NCBI RefSeq assembly: GCF_030534335.1
Contig: NZ_CP130565.1
Coordinates: forward strand, 889,501 to 953,500
Origin: Marivirga harenae
Lineage (GTDB): Bacteria > Bacteroidota > Bacteroidia > Cytophagales > Cyclobacteriaceae
DNA length: 64,000 nucleotides
Reading direction: 5' to 3'
Part shown: piece after piece, positions 24,961 to 33,150 of the stretch
How positions within the stretch are numbered: the stretch's first letter is position 1
Layout: every line of letters begins with the position of its first letter
The notes under the pieces: generated by a model
What the model was told of the DNA's origin: nothing
The model's input: only the letters and a program-made list of their open reading frames with translations
Databases searched by the model: none
Made by a program: the position numbers and the translations under genes

Positions 24961-25356
24961 TTACTGTATTGGTTTTTCGTTGGAATCTTTATAATACTGA
25001 ATTTTAAAATTAAACATTTCTGCCATTTTTCCGGCTCTCCATTTTGCTTCTTCTGCAACATCTCCACTGAACAATTCATCTACAGTAGCAGTAAAAAGTG
25101 TTATCCAACGTTTAAAATGAGCTGTTTCCACCGGCATATTAGCATGAGGTGCAAATGGACTTCCATGGTAAGTATGCTCCTCTAGTAAAACTGTTTGCCA
25201 AAATCGATACATTTTCTGCAGATGTTCAGGCCATTGGTCTTTAATTCTTTCGTGAAAGATATCTTTAAGCATTTCATCTTGTCTGACTTTTCCATAAAAA
25301 GTATCGACCAACAATTTGATGTCTTCTAAATCTTGAATCTTTGCTGAAGTGTCCAT
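24961..25356 (-). CDS. Group III truncated haemoglobin
   Basis: The 131-residue protein matches group III (P) truncated globins: KLLVDTFYGKVRQDEMLKDIF at the start, YRFWQTVLLEEHTYHGSPFAPHANMPVETAHFKRWITLF in the middle and WRAGKMAEMFNFKIQYY at the end. The proximal His is the one in AHFKRW, and the distal pocket has Phe and Tyr near FYGKV. Such globins bind O2, NO or nitrite, and some detoxify NO. The gene shares one base with the upstream membrane-protein gene and is followed 1 nt later by the hemerythrin gene. Expression with a cbb3 oxidase suggests protection of the oxidase from NO. Confidence 0.88.
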   Translation of the reverse strand: MDTSAKIQDLEDIKLLVDTFYGKVRQDEMLKDIFHERIKDQWPEHLQKMYRFWQTVLLEEHTYHGSPFAPHANMPVETAHFKRWITLFTATVDELFSGDVAEEAKWRAGKMAEMFNFKIQYYKDSNEKPIQ

Positions 25357-25778
25357 TAGAAAAATGAGTTATATAAATCCGAATCCCAGTACATTATGAG
25401 ATAAAACAATGCAAAACCAATAAATGCTATCACTATAGCCCAAACCCATGCGGGAATAGCCTTGGGTGTTTCAGAGCCTTTAATTACAAACTCATCATTG
25501 GTTTCGCTTCCATAAGCATTAATAGTAATGGAAGTTGTACTATCCACGATTTCGTGATTCTTTAGGCCAATTACCGATATTTCAGGCCCATTTTTAACTT
25601 CAAATGGAATCTCCTTTATTCCTTCAACACCACTAGATGATTTAGCAACAATCTTAAGCTTGTGCTTACCATCGGCTATTTTTGTTGTATCCAAATCAAA
25701 TTTCACTGGAGGTTTAAAAGACCCAAAAGGCTCATTTTCATCATCCAAATAAACTTTCACTATTCTTTTATCTTCCAT
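25356..25778 (-). CDS. Small Ig-like domain protein with C-terminal membrane anchor, cbb3 operon
   Basis: I do not recognise a named family. The 140-residue protein has a soluble all-beta part (about 1-105) that begins KVYLDDENEPFGSFKPPVKFDLDTTKI and reads DGKHKLKIVAKSSSGVEG, a pattern of Ig-like or macroglobulin-type domains. It ends with one membrane helix (about 110-130). It has no signal peptide, so the topology would be tail-anchored. It lies between a small Cys-containing membrane protein and the globin in the ccoN operon. The Ig-like fold recalls the C-terminal domain of CcoG/FixG, but no ferredoxin part is present. An assembly or stabilising subunit is a plausible guess. Confidence 0.6.
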   Translation of the reverse strand: MEDKRIVKVYLDDENEPFGSFKPPVKFDLDTTKIADGKHKLKIVAKSSSGVEGIKEIPFEVKNGPEISVIGLKNHEIVDSTTSITINAYGSETNDEFVIKGSETPKAIPAWVWAIVIAFIGFALFYLIMYWDSDLYNSFF

Positions 25779-25783
25779 CCTAA

Positions 25784-26065
25784 TTATAGGTTATCAATGA
25801 CAATATTCTTAATGTGTGATTTTGAGTTTTCTTTGGGTTTGATCAGATATTTCAAGCTGTAGATCAGTGTAAACCCAACAATTATTACAGCGCCCCAGCT
25901 AATAACGTAATCCCAAACGGCTGTAGGTCCTTCTCCATGCGTTACATTCTCTAGTCCTGCAGGCTGATTTTCAGCGCAAACATCGCATGCCAAGGCAGTA
26001 CCAGTATTCATAAAAAAAATGAAAACTAATACCAGCAATTTGGTCAGTCTTGTTTTCGTTTTCAT
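25784..26065 (-). CDS. Small exported membrane protein with CxxC, cbb3 operon
   Basis: The 93-residue protein has a signal peptide ending near TALA, then immediately C-D-V-C-A at the mature N-terminus, a short periplasmic stretch with WDYVISWG, one membrane helix (about 53-72) and a basic tail. Its ATG overlaps the ccoOP stop by four bases (ATGA). The CxxC could bind metal or be redox-active, and the single helix is reminiscent of the small cbb3 subunit CcoQ, but the periplasmic CxxC is not a CcoQ feature. No family is assigned. Confidence 0.6.
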   Translation of the reverse strand: MKTKTRLTKLLVLVFIFFMNTGTALACDVCAENQPAGLENVTHGEGPTAVWDYVISWGAVIIVGFTLIYSLKYLIKPKENSKSHIKNIVIDNL

Positions 26066-27090
26066 AACTCTTTACTTTTTGCTTCTTCCATGACCATATC
26101 TCTAATCTTCTTCACTTCTTCTTCGGATACTTTAGGGGCATCATTGCCCCAAGCACTTCGTTCGTGACTAGCTATTGCCGCAATCTCCGCATCCGAAAGT
26201 TGAGTTGCAAAACCAGGCATTTGCCCATAATCACTTCTGGCATCGTATCCTTGTAATATAATTTTTATTAATAATTCTGGATCTTCGTTTGTCACTACAG
26301 AACTCCCTTTTAAAGGAGGAAATGCCCCTTTGAGACCTTCTCCATTCTGTTGGTGACATGCAGAACATGTCTGACTATACAACTGCTTGCCATCTATTCC
26401 TGTATCATTTTCATTTCCTCCAACATCTGAGGTAGTAGAGGACTTAGAAGCTTGTTTTTTAGCTGGAATAAAATCTTTTGCAGATGGTAGTTCAGTTTGT
26501 TTTAAGGATTGCATATAAGCAATAAGATTATTCACTTCTTCGGTGGCAACTACCACCTTTCCTTTCTCTTTCAAAAATTCCGATGGTATATCTACAGCTT
26601 CATCCCCATCACGCATCTCATCTTCCTCTTTATGGCTAAATAAATAGGAATAAGAAGGCATAACGGATTCTTTTACTACGATACGAGGATTATAGAAGTG
26701 CAAAAGATGCCAACTAGCTCCTGGCTGTCTATTCCCGATACTAGTTAAATCTGGCCCAGTACGTTCACTTCCCAAAAGGGAAGGAGATTGTTGCCAAGCA
26801 TTCATTCTTTGCTTGCTGTAGTAGTAATCTGAAGGCATGGATGGGCGCGAGCCCCAAACTTGATCCATTTCGATGTTTCGCACCTGCTGCGTATGACAAG
26901 CTACACAACCTTCCGATATATATATTTGAAGTCCTTTGATCGCCTCTTCACTCAATTGCTCTTGTTGAGGCAGTGGTTCAACATCTTGCATTTGGTAGGA
27001 AGGTACTATTGCAATGATAGTACTCAGAAAGACAAACACTAGGAGTGCAGTCAATACTAATTTCCTATGATCTTTATGAAAATTAAACAT
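26062..27090 (-). CDS. ccoO: cbb3 oxidase CcoO fused to a CcoP-like cytochrome c domain
   Basis: The 342-residue protein has one anchor (11-30). It then has a CcoO domain with C62-V-A-C-H66 and the hallmark stretch QQVRNIEMDQVWGSRPSMPSD and RTGPDLTSIG. A linker rich in Lys and Ser leads to a second cytochrome domain with C242-S-A-C-H246, GAFPPLKGS and GQMPGF, as in CcoP. Usual CcoP has two haems and its own anchor, so here a single CcoP-type haem domain is appended to CcoO. It delivers electrons to CcoN. The gap from ccoN is 12 nt, and the next gene overlaps by four bases. Confidence 0.88.
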   Translation of the reverse strand: MFNFHKDHRKLVLTALLVFVFLSTIIAIVPSYQMQDVEPLPQQEQLSEEAIKGLQIYISEGCVACHTQQVRNIEMDQVWGSRPSMPSDYYYSKQRMNAWQQSPSLLGSERTGPDLTSIGNRQPGASWHLLHFYNPRIVVKESVMPSYSYLFSHKEEDEMRDGDEAVDIPSEFLKEKGKVVVATEEVNNLIAYMQSLKQTELPSAKDFIPAKKQASKSSTTSDVGGNENDTGIDGKQLYSQTCSACHQQNGEGLKGAFPPLKGSSVVTNEDPELLIKIILQGYDARSDYGQMPGFATQLSDAEIAAIASHERSAWGNDAPKVSEEEVKKIRDMVMEEAKSKEL

Positions 27091-27102
27091 GTTTAGTCTA
27101 GT

Positions 27103-28881
27103 TTATCCTTTTAATTTTATACTGCTATTGTTACTTCTAGCCATTATATAAAAGTTGTAAGCAAATATGATATGAGAAAGAAACATTAGCGTTCCCCCAA
27201 TTGCTCGCCATACCCAGTATGGTTTCATTAGAATGACAGACTCAATAAACGATTCGCCTTCAATCCAACTTAGGCCTTTTAATGTACCTCCAACCATTAG
27301 TGAAATCATGTAGGCAAATAAACCGATGAACGCAAACCAAAAATGCGCTCCCACTAATATTTGAGGAGGTTCGTTGCCTGTTACTTTAGGCACTATGGCG
27401 TAAATTGATGCCCAAAGGAAAAAAGCAATGATCCCATACATAGTCATGTGAGAGTGAGCCACATTAAAATCAGTAAAATGCCAGACAAAATTGGTGAATC
27501 TAAATGCCTGAAAGCTGCCCTGAGTTGAGCCTACAAAATAGAAGACAACGCCCACTAAGAAAAATGGGAGTACATAACTTTTTGAAATCTGTGCCCAGGA
27601 ACCTTTCATTGTCAATAGAAAGTTAGTGGTACCTGCCAAGACAGGAATAAACATTCCGGCACTAAAAACGATCGCAACTGTTTGTAACCACCAAGGCAAA
27701 GGACTGAATACAAAATGATGAGTCCCGATTAAGGTATAGAACAACATTTGAGTCCAAAAAGCAAGAACCCCTAAAGAATAGGAATAAATTGGTTTATTTA
27801 ATGCAGCCGGTAGATAATAATAAACCAACCCCAATGTAAAAGTCATGAACCACATGCCTACGCCCTGATGCATGTAGTAGCCTTGGGTAATAGTTTCGCC
27901 TAGACCATCCTGATAAAAAGGTAAATATCCAATAATGGCTAAAACAGTTGTCCAAATCAATGCCGCTAAAATAAACCAGTTTGAAATATAAATCTCTGAT
28001 ATTTTCCTACTGGCAACTGTTTTATAAAAATTGAAAAACGTAATAATCAAGCCAATTGCAAATAATGACATAACCGGCCATACATATTCTCTGTACTCTC
28101 CACCGCCATTGTTAAGACCGGCCATCAATAAGATATTGCCAATAATTACACATAGATTGATGAGGATGAAAGCTATATATGCCAATTTAACACTATGAAT
28201 TTTTGTGTTTGATGTTCTGGCAATAACAAAATAGGCCAGCCCTATCATAGTAAGAGAAGACCAACCCCAAAATACGGTATTGGTATGAACTGGACGTAGT
28301 CTGCCAAAGGAAAGCCATGCTACTGATTCCATATCGGGCCAAATGAATTTCATTCCCAGGTATTGCCCGATCAGTGTACCAAAAATCAACCAGAATGTCC
28401 CCGCTCCCAAATAATAGAGCACTACTGTTTTTAAACTTTTAGGCGTTTCTATGCTGAGACTAGTCTTTTTCTTTTCTTCAAAAAATAAATTTTCAGGATC
28501 ATCATAAATTCTTTTGATTAGAGCCCGTTTGTCAGAAACGCTCATTTCAGAACCCAATTCATCCCCCTTTAGCATGTTTTTCATTGCTGATTTTCGTTCA
28601 AGAAGAATTTTATCAATTTCAGGCTCCTCTAAATTTTTCAACTCATTTAGAATCCGCTTTCGCTCGATAGCCTTATCTTTCTTATTAAATCGATTTACAA
28701 AACCATTAACCCTACCAATGAGGATAATAATGGCTAATATCAACACTACTATAATCAAAAATATTGTCCCAATAATACCTGGGCTAAAATACCAGTCCTC
28801 CGTACTGACTGATTCTTGTTGAGCCAGTGCTAGCAAGGGAGAGAAAATCAAACTTAAAAAGAGCAAAATACTTTTCTTCAT
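27103..28881 (-). CDS. ccoN: cbb3-type cytochrome oxidase catalytic subunit with N-terminal extension
   Basis: The 592-residue protein begins with a signal-like helix (ending ALAQ), a further helix (about 34-56) and a charged helical segment (about 60-135). The CcoN core of about 450 residues follows. Ligands are visible: H199 and H478 for haem b, H338, H388 and H389 for CuB, H476 for haem b3, and Y382 four residues before GTHH, the cbb3-type crosslinked Tyr. It is therefore an oxygen reductase rather than an NOR. C-family oxidases have high O2 affinity, which suits micro-oxic life. The N-terminal extension looks like a Bacteroidetes trait. A 14-mer operator-like site lies 20 nt upstream. Confidence 0.9.
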   Translation of the reverse strand: MKKSILLFLSLIFSPLLALAQQESVSTEDWYFSPGIIGTIFLIIVVLILAIIILIGRVNGFVNRFNKKDKAIERKRILNELKNLEEPEIDKILLERKSAMKNMLKGDELGSEMSVSDKRALIKRIYDDPENLFFEEKKKTSLSIETPKSLKTVVLYYLGAGTFWLIFGTLIGQYLGMKFIWPDMESVAWLSFGRLRPVHTNTVFWGWSSLTMIGLAYFVIARTSNTKIHSVKLAYIAFILINLCVIIGNILLMAGLNNGGGEYREYVWPVMSLFAIGLIITFFNFYKTVASRKISEIYISNWFILAALIWTTVLAIIGYLPFYQDGLGETITQGYYMHQGVGMWFMTFTLGLVYYYLPAALNKPIYSYSLGVLAFWTQMLFYTLIGTHHFVFSPLPWWLQTVAIVFSAGMFIPVLAGTTNFLLTMKGSWAQISKSYVLPFFLVGVVFYFVGSTQGSFQAFRFTNFVWHFTDFNVAHSHMTMYGIIAFFLWASIYAIVPKVTGNEPPQILVGAHFWFAFIGLFAYMISLMVGGTLKGLSWIEGESFIESVILMKPYWVWRAIGGTLMFLSHIIFAYNFYIMARSNNSSIKLKG

Positions 28882-28900
28882 TATATTAATTTTATATTTC

Positions 28901-28914
28901 AGATATTTTTATCG
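28901..28914 (-). promoter_or_regulatory. ccoN operator-like site
   Basis: AGATATTTTTATCG is a degenerate member of the 14-bp motif (GATA-N4-TATC core). The extended string TTTTATCGTAAATA (28907-28920) recurs exactly at 29420-29433, upstream of the neighbouring rrf2 gene, which supports a shared regulator. Confidence 0.5.
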
Positions 28915-28933
28915 TAAATAGGTTCAAATTTTT

Positions 28934-29368
28934 TTACCTCATCAAAAATGTTAGTTTTTCGTGTAGTCCTTCGGTTAATTCTTTCAATGTCGTAGTAGAT
29001 AACATGAAATCAATTTCTGCTCGAACTTTAGCAAACTTATGGTGAACTGGGCATGGCTGACTAGCGGAACATTCGTTTAGACCTAACCCACAACCTCTAT
29101 AAATCTTGTCACCATCTATTACTTGAACAATATCTTTCAAGAATATTTTATCTAATCTACTTTGCTCGATATAGAAGCCTCCTTTGGGACCAGTAATAGA
29201 GGATACGATCTTATTTCTAACTAGCGAGCCTAAAATTTTGGCTGTAAAGGCCACTGGCGAATCAATCTTTTCAGCAATATCATTGATCTTCACACGATCA
29301 GTTTTTTTAGATTGCGCTGCTATGAAAATTACTGCCCTGATGCCGTATTCACATGATTTTGAAAACAT
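28934..29368 (-). CDS. Second Rrf2 family regulator (NsrR-like, Fe-S)
   Basis: The protein has 144 residues from ATG 29368. A longer in-frame start at 29401 is rejected because a -7 box lies inside that stretch and because the paralogue begins at the equivalent Met (MFSKSCEYGIRA). Cys at 93, 100 and 106 (CGLGLNECSASQPCPVHH) form the cluster-binding loop. The helix-turn-helix and GPKGGFYI wing are intact. It sits 52 nt upstream of ccoN on the same strand, and its own promoter carries both the 14-mer and an FNR-like box. It is probably an NO- or redox-responsive repressor of nearby operons. Confidence 0.88.
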   Translation of the reverse strand: MFSKSCEYGIRAVIFIAAQSKKTDRVKINDIAEKIDSPVAFTAKILGSLVRNKIVSSITGPKGGFYIEQSRLDKIFLKDIVQVIDGDKIYRGCGLGLNECSASQPCPVHHKFAKVRAEIDFMLSTTTLKELTEGLHEKLTFLMR

Positions 29369-29387
29369 TTCCTTCTTGCATTTGAGG

Positions 29388-29461
29388 CAAAGGTAAAGCA
29401 TATTTTCATTTTAGGACAATTTTATCGTAAATAAAATCCGCTAATTTTGTGACTTATGTCA
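29388..29461 (-). promoter_or_regulatory. rrf2 (second copy) promoter with two operator types
   Basis: TACCTTTG on the minus strand (29388-29395) fits the -7 box and gives a 17-nt leader to ATG 29368. The 14-mer GGACAATTTTATCG (29414-29427) covers about -35. The FNR-like palindrome TGACTTATGTCA (29450-29461) is centred near -70. The gene thus appears to be under both control types. Confidence 0.55.
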
Positions 29462-29501
29462 TAATATCTACCTATTGATGAGCGTAGATGCTTTTTAAAC
29501 T

Positions 29502-30998
29502 TCAGTTATTTCGGATGGAATGGTCAACAATTGCAGATGCGATATTTCCAGCAACTACAGACATATTGATGATCTCATTGATTTGTATATTCTTACTTGG
29601 ATATTCGTAATTCTGCGTAATGTCTTTTACAATATTTTCTATTTTTTCTTTAATTGTAAGTCTACTGTCTGGTTTACTTTCAGTATAAAGCTGTCTGATT
29701 AATTCATTAAGGCATATGAATTTGTCTTCGAGCCCTGTATTACTAAGCGTTGAGATTTGTGAACCGTGACTTAAAAGGCTTGTATTAGATTTGATGTTAT
29801 CAGTATTCCTTGATATTTCATCAGCTACTCTTTGAGCGAATACTACGGCTTCGAGCAGAGAGTTAGATGCTAAGCGATTTGCTCCATGTAACCCTGTTTC
29901 TGCAACTTCCCCAACTGCATAGAGGTTTTTCAAATTGCTTTTTCCGGTTGTATCCACTTTTATACCTCCACAGTGATAGTGGGCTGCCGGAATCACTGGA
30001 ATTAAATCATTAGCAGGATCCACTCCATTTTGCAGACAAGATGCATATATAAAAGGAAATTTATCTTTTAGTTTTCTTTCATCTAAATGCCGGCAATCTA
30101 AAAACACACAGCTTGTATTCTGCTTTTTCATTTCTGAAAATATAGCAGCGGTTACTGTATCCCGCGGACTCAATTCTGCCTTTACGCTGTATTTATACAT
30201 AAAACGACAACCATCCTGATTCACCAAATAAGCGCCAAACCCTCGTAATGCTTCACTTATTAAAAACGACTTTTCGATATTGGCTTTGAAAAATAGGGTA
30301 GGGTGAAATTGAACAAATTGCATATTACTTAACTCCGCTCCTGCTCGTATAGACATTGCCAAGCCATCAGCAGTGGCCACTTCTGGATTGCTGGTATGCC
30401 CAAAAATCCTACCGATACCTCCACTTGCCAGAATGGTTCTTTGTGCTGTAATATTGAAAAATTTATTGTTTTCTAAATTCAGGAATAAAGCTCCCTCAAT
30501 TTCATTGCCCTCATTTTTAAGGAGGTCTAAAGCCGTACAATTATTAATGAGCTGAATTGAAGAATTTTGTTGAATTTGCTTATTCAGTTTATCATAAATC
30601 TCTTTACCGGTGCTGTCCTTATGATGCAAAATCCGATGCTTGGAATGTCCGCCCTCAAGGCCTAATTCATAAGTACCTTCTTTTTCATAATCGAAATTCA
30701 CACCCCATCTTTCTAAATCTTTGATGGCATCAGGGGCAGTTTTAACCACTAATTCTACAATTTCTCTATTGGATAGATAATGTCCCGCTTTCATGGTATC
30801 TTCAATATGTTGCTCGAAACTATCAATTTTAGTTTCAACAACTCCTGCTATTCCACCCTGTGCATATTTAGTATTGGATTCGTCCTTTTTTGCTTTGCTT
30901 ACAATCAGAATTTGTAATTCTGGACGTAGTTCAGCTAAATAAAGTGCCGTTGCCATACCGGCAAGTCCACTGCCAATAATGAGAATATCCGTTTTCAT
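29502..30998 (-). CDS. nadB: L-aspartate oxidase
   Basis: The 498-residue flavoprotein has the dinucleotide-binding motif DILIIGSGLAGMATALYLAE at its start, the substrate region TKYAQGGIAGV and SKHRILHHKDSTG, and the catalytic-area motifs ASGGIGRIFGHTSNP, SPRDTVTAAI and HGANRLASNSLLEAVVF. It oxidises L-aspartate to iminoaspartate, using O2 or fumarate as acceptor, in NAD synthesis with NadA. Its ATG overlaps the nadA stop by four bases. The C-terminal helical domain looks shorter than in E. coli. The link with anaerobic genes and an FNR-type promoter suggests fumarate-dependent use. Confidence 0.93.
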   Translation of the reverse strand: MKTDILIIGSGLAGMATALYLAELRPELQILIVSKAKKDESNTKYAQGGIAGVVETKIDSFEQHIEDTMKAGHYLSNREIVELVVKTAPDAIKDLERWGVNFDYEKEGTYELGLEGGHSKHRILHHKDSTGKEIYDKLNKQIQQNSSIQLINNCTALDLLKNEGNEIEGALFLNLENNKFFNITAQRTILASGGIGRIFGHTSNPEVATADGLAMSIRAGAELSNMQFVQFHPTLFFKANIEKSFLISEALRGFGAYLVNQDGCRFMYKYSVKAELSPRDTVTAAIFSEMKKQNTSCVFLDCRHLDERKLKDKFPFIYASCLQNGVDPANDLIPVIPAAHYHCGGIKVDTTGKSNLKNLYAVGEVAETGLHGANRLASNSLLEAVVFAQRVADEISRNTDNIKSNTSLLSHGSQISTLSNTGLEDKFICLNELIRQLYTESKPDSRLTIKEKIENIVKDITQNYEYPSKNIQINEIINMSVVAGNIASAIVDHSIRNN

Positions 30999-31930
30999 TT
31001 TATTGAATAAGAAAATTCTAACATGGCTTCTATAGGCTTTCTAGCTTTTTCCAATACAGTACTTTCAATTAGAATTTCGGGGGTTTCATTTAGCAAACAG
31101 TCATATATTTTTTGAATGGTATTGATTTTCATAAAGGCACATTCACTGCATGCGCAAGTGTTGTCCTCATCAATCGGTGCAGGAATCAAAGTTTTCTCAG
31201 GTACTGCTTTCTGCATTTCATGAAGAATCCCCACCTCCGTGGCTATTATAAATTCCATTTTATCAGATGTATCAACATAATTCAAAAGTGAAGCGGTAGA
31301 ACCAACAAAATGGGCAACCTTTAAAAAATGAGGTTCTGACTCTGGATGTGCAATGATTTCAGCATCCGGATAGGTATTTACTAAATCTAATAATTTATCA
31401 AAAGAAAAAGCTTCGTGTACCACACATGCTCCATCCCAAAGCACCATATCCCTACCGGTTTCTTTAATGAGATATTTACCGAGGTTTTTATCCGGAGCAA
31501 AAATTATAGGTATATTCTTTGGGATATTATTAATGACTTCAACAGCATTTGAAGAGGTGCATACATAGTCGCTTAAGGCTTTAACCTCAGCGCTACAATT
31601 GATATAAGTAACTACTGTATGATCTGGATATTCATTGCGTAATGTTTCTAAATCAGCAGCTGAGCAAGAATCTGCTAAGCTACAGCCAGCAGCCAAATCA
31701 GGAATAATCACTTTTTTATGAGGGCTCAGCAACTTGGCAGTTTCCCCCATAAAATGCACTCCAGCAAAAACAATAATATCAGCTTCTGTTTCAGATGCCT
31801 TTTTCGATAAAGCCAAACTATCACCCACAAAATCAGCTATTTCTTGAATTTCAGGATATTGATAGTAATGCGCCAATAAAACCGCATTTTTCTCTTTCTT
31901 GAGTTCTAATATTTTATTTGCTATATTCAT
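30995..31930 (-). CDS. nadA: Quinolinate synthase
   Basis: The 311-residue [4Fe-4S] enzyme condenses iminoaspartate with dihydroxyacetone phosphate to quinolinate. Family motifs are AHYYQYPEIQEIADFVGDS, GVHFMGETAKLLSPHKKV, PDLAAGCSLADSC with the first cluster Cys, TYINCSAEVKA and CTSSNAVE with the second, and the C-terminal CACSECAFM region with the third. It overlaps nadB (ATGA). The promoter carries two FNR-like boxes in tandem, centred near -40 and -62, an unusual arrangement for a housekeeping NAD gene. Confidence 0.93.
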   Translation of the reverse strand: MNIANKILELKKEKNAVLLAHYYQYPEIQEIADFVGDSLALSKKASETEADIIVFAGVHFMGETAKLLSPHKKVIIPDLAAGCSLADSCSAADLETLRNEYPDHTVVTYINCSAEVKALSDYVCTSSNAVEVINNIPKNIPIIFAPDKNLGKYLIKETGRDMVLWDGACVVHEAFSFDKLLDLVNTYPDAEIIAHPESEPHFLKVAHFVGSTASLLNYVDTSDKMEFIIATEVGILHEMQKAVPEKTLIPAPIDEDNTCACSECAFMKINTIQKIYDCLLNETPEILIESTVLEKARKPIEAMLEFSYSIK

Positions 31931-31970
31931 CTCTTCCCTCTTCTTTCTTTATGTTAATGCAATGCATAAA

Positions 31971-32035
31971 CAAAGTTAAAATTTTGAATCCCTAAATAAT
32001 ATGACACTCATCAGCAGTCAGATTGATTCATGTCA
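31971..32035 (-). promoter_or_regulatory. nadA promoter with tandem FNR-like sites
   Basis: TAACTTTG on the minus strand (31971-31978) fits the -7 box. TGACACTCATCA (32002-32013) lies 23 nt upstream, exactly as at nrfH, and TGATTCATGTCA (32024-32035) lies 22 bp further, two helical turns on the same face. The centres are near -40 and -62. Confidence 0.65.
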
Positions 32036-32087
32036 TTGTTTTTGGGAATTTGCCTTACTATCTTTCTAAGGTCTATGAGGGGAATTA

Positions 32088-33098
32088 CTATTTGAAAATT
32101 AGTGCTTTATGTTTATCCATTTGGGATAGGACTATTTCCATTCCTTTAGAAACTGATAATAATGATTGATCTGATAGATGAACCTTTAATTGAATTGAGG
32201 ATTCCAAACGTTCTTTTAGTCCCTTTAATAAAGCCCCACCGCCTGTAAGATACACGCCATTCGTATAAATATCACCGGCTAACTCTGGAGGACATTGTTC
32301 TAAGGTCTTAATAACAGAGTCTTCAATTTTTGTTAAAGTATTGTTTAATATCATTGCGATCTCCTTATAATTCAAACTAATTTGCTTGGGTATTCCAGTA
32401 AGATTATCTTTTCCTACAACAGTACAATCTTCATTTAAAGGGATACTATTTTCAGTGGCAGCACCAATCTGTAATTTGATTTTTTCCGCTGATTTTTCAC
32501 TAATTGATATAATATATTTCTTTTCTATATAATTCCTTATGTCAGAATTAAAAGTGTCACCACCTACTTTTAAAGCCATATATGTAACTACACCTGACAG
32601 TGAAATTAAACTGATTTCCGTTAGTCCTCCGCCAATATCTATTATCATCTTCCCATCAGGCTCTTTTATATTCAATCCCATCCCCAAGGCTGCAGCTACT
32701 GGCTCAAAAATTAGTTTAGTACTCCTTGAATTGAACTGATCTAAAGCAAGGCGTAAAGCTCTTCTTTCTACTTCCGTAGTACCATAGGGTACACTCGCAA
32801 TTATATTATGAAAGCCTAAAATGGACCTACTAGGATAGAGTGTTTTCACAAAAGCATTCAGCATTTTCGTAGTAGCATTTAAATCAGCAATAACCCCATT
32901 TTTTAGAGGTCTTACTACTTTGGTGTCCCCATTAATTTTCCCTTCCATCTCAAGTGCAGCTTTACCTGCAAGTAAATAGCTATTCTTTTTACTATTAAGT
33001 GCTACAACTGTTGATTCTGAAAACAAAGTATTGATCATGCCCGTCAGAACTGTATTATTGTTACCAAGATCGATTGTAATATCTCTTTTATTAGCCAT
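32088..33098 (-). CDS. MreB-like actin-family protein
   Basis: The 336-residue protein has the actin-type ATPase motifs: phosphate 1 at DITIDLGNNNTVLTG, connect and phosphate 2 at MIIDIGGGLTEISLISLSG, and the adenosine motif GVYLTGGGALLKGL. The body aligns along MreB (RPLKNGVIADLNAT, ASVPYGTTEVERRAL, EPVAAALGMGL). It departs from standard MreB in phosphate 1, where 'GTANT' is replaced by 'GNNNT'. There is no mreC or mreD next to it, so it is probably an extra copy rather than the cell-shape gene. A hairpin separates it from the GreA/Rnk-like gene upstream. Its role in this island is unknown. Confidence 0.8.
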   Translation of the reverse strand: MANKRDITIDLGNNNTVLTGMINTLFSESTVVALNSKKNSYLLAGKAALEMEGKINGDTKVVRPLKNGVIADLNATTKMLNAFVKTLYPSRSILGFHNIIASVPYGTTEVERRALRLALDQFNSRSTKLIFEPVAAALGMGLNIKEPDGKMIIDIGGGLTEISLISLSGVVTYMALKVGGDTFNSDIRNYIEKKYIISISEKSAEKIKLQIGAATENSIPLNEDCTVVGKDNLTGIPKQISLNYKEIAMILNNTLTKIEDSVIKTLEQCPPELAGDIYTNGVYLTGGGALLKGLKERLESSIQLKVHLSDQSLLSVSKGMEIVLSQMDKHKALIFK

Positions 33099-33118
33099 TA
33101 GGATGAATTTGTAATTAG

Positions 33119-33140
33119 AAGGGAAGTTGCTGCTTCCCTT
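33119..33140 (-). terminator. Hairpin between the GreA/Rnk-like and mreB-like genes
   Basis: AAGGGAAG (33119-33126) pairs with CTTCCCTT (33133-33140) around a six-base loop. It follows the stop of the gene upstream. The minus-strand sequence after it (CTAATTAC) is only weakly T-rich, so it may attenuate rather than end transcription. Confidence 0.5.
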
Positions 33141-33150
33141 TACGGACTTA

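Noticed and set aside
27103-28881. Considered ccoN as a cbb3-derived nitric oxide reductase, because of the NO-related neighbours
   Set aside because: The crosslink Tyr (Y382) and the three CuB His are present and NOR glutamates are absent, so it is an oxygen reductase.
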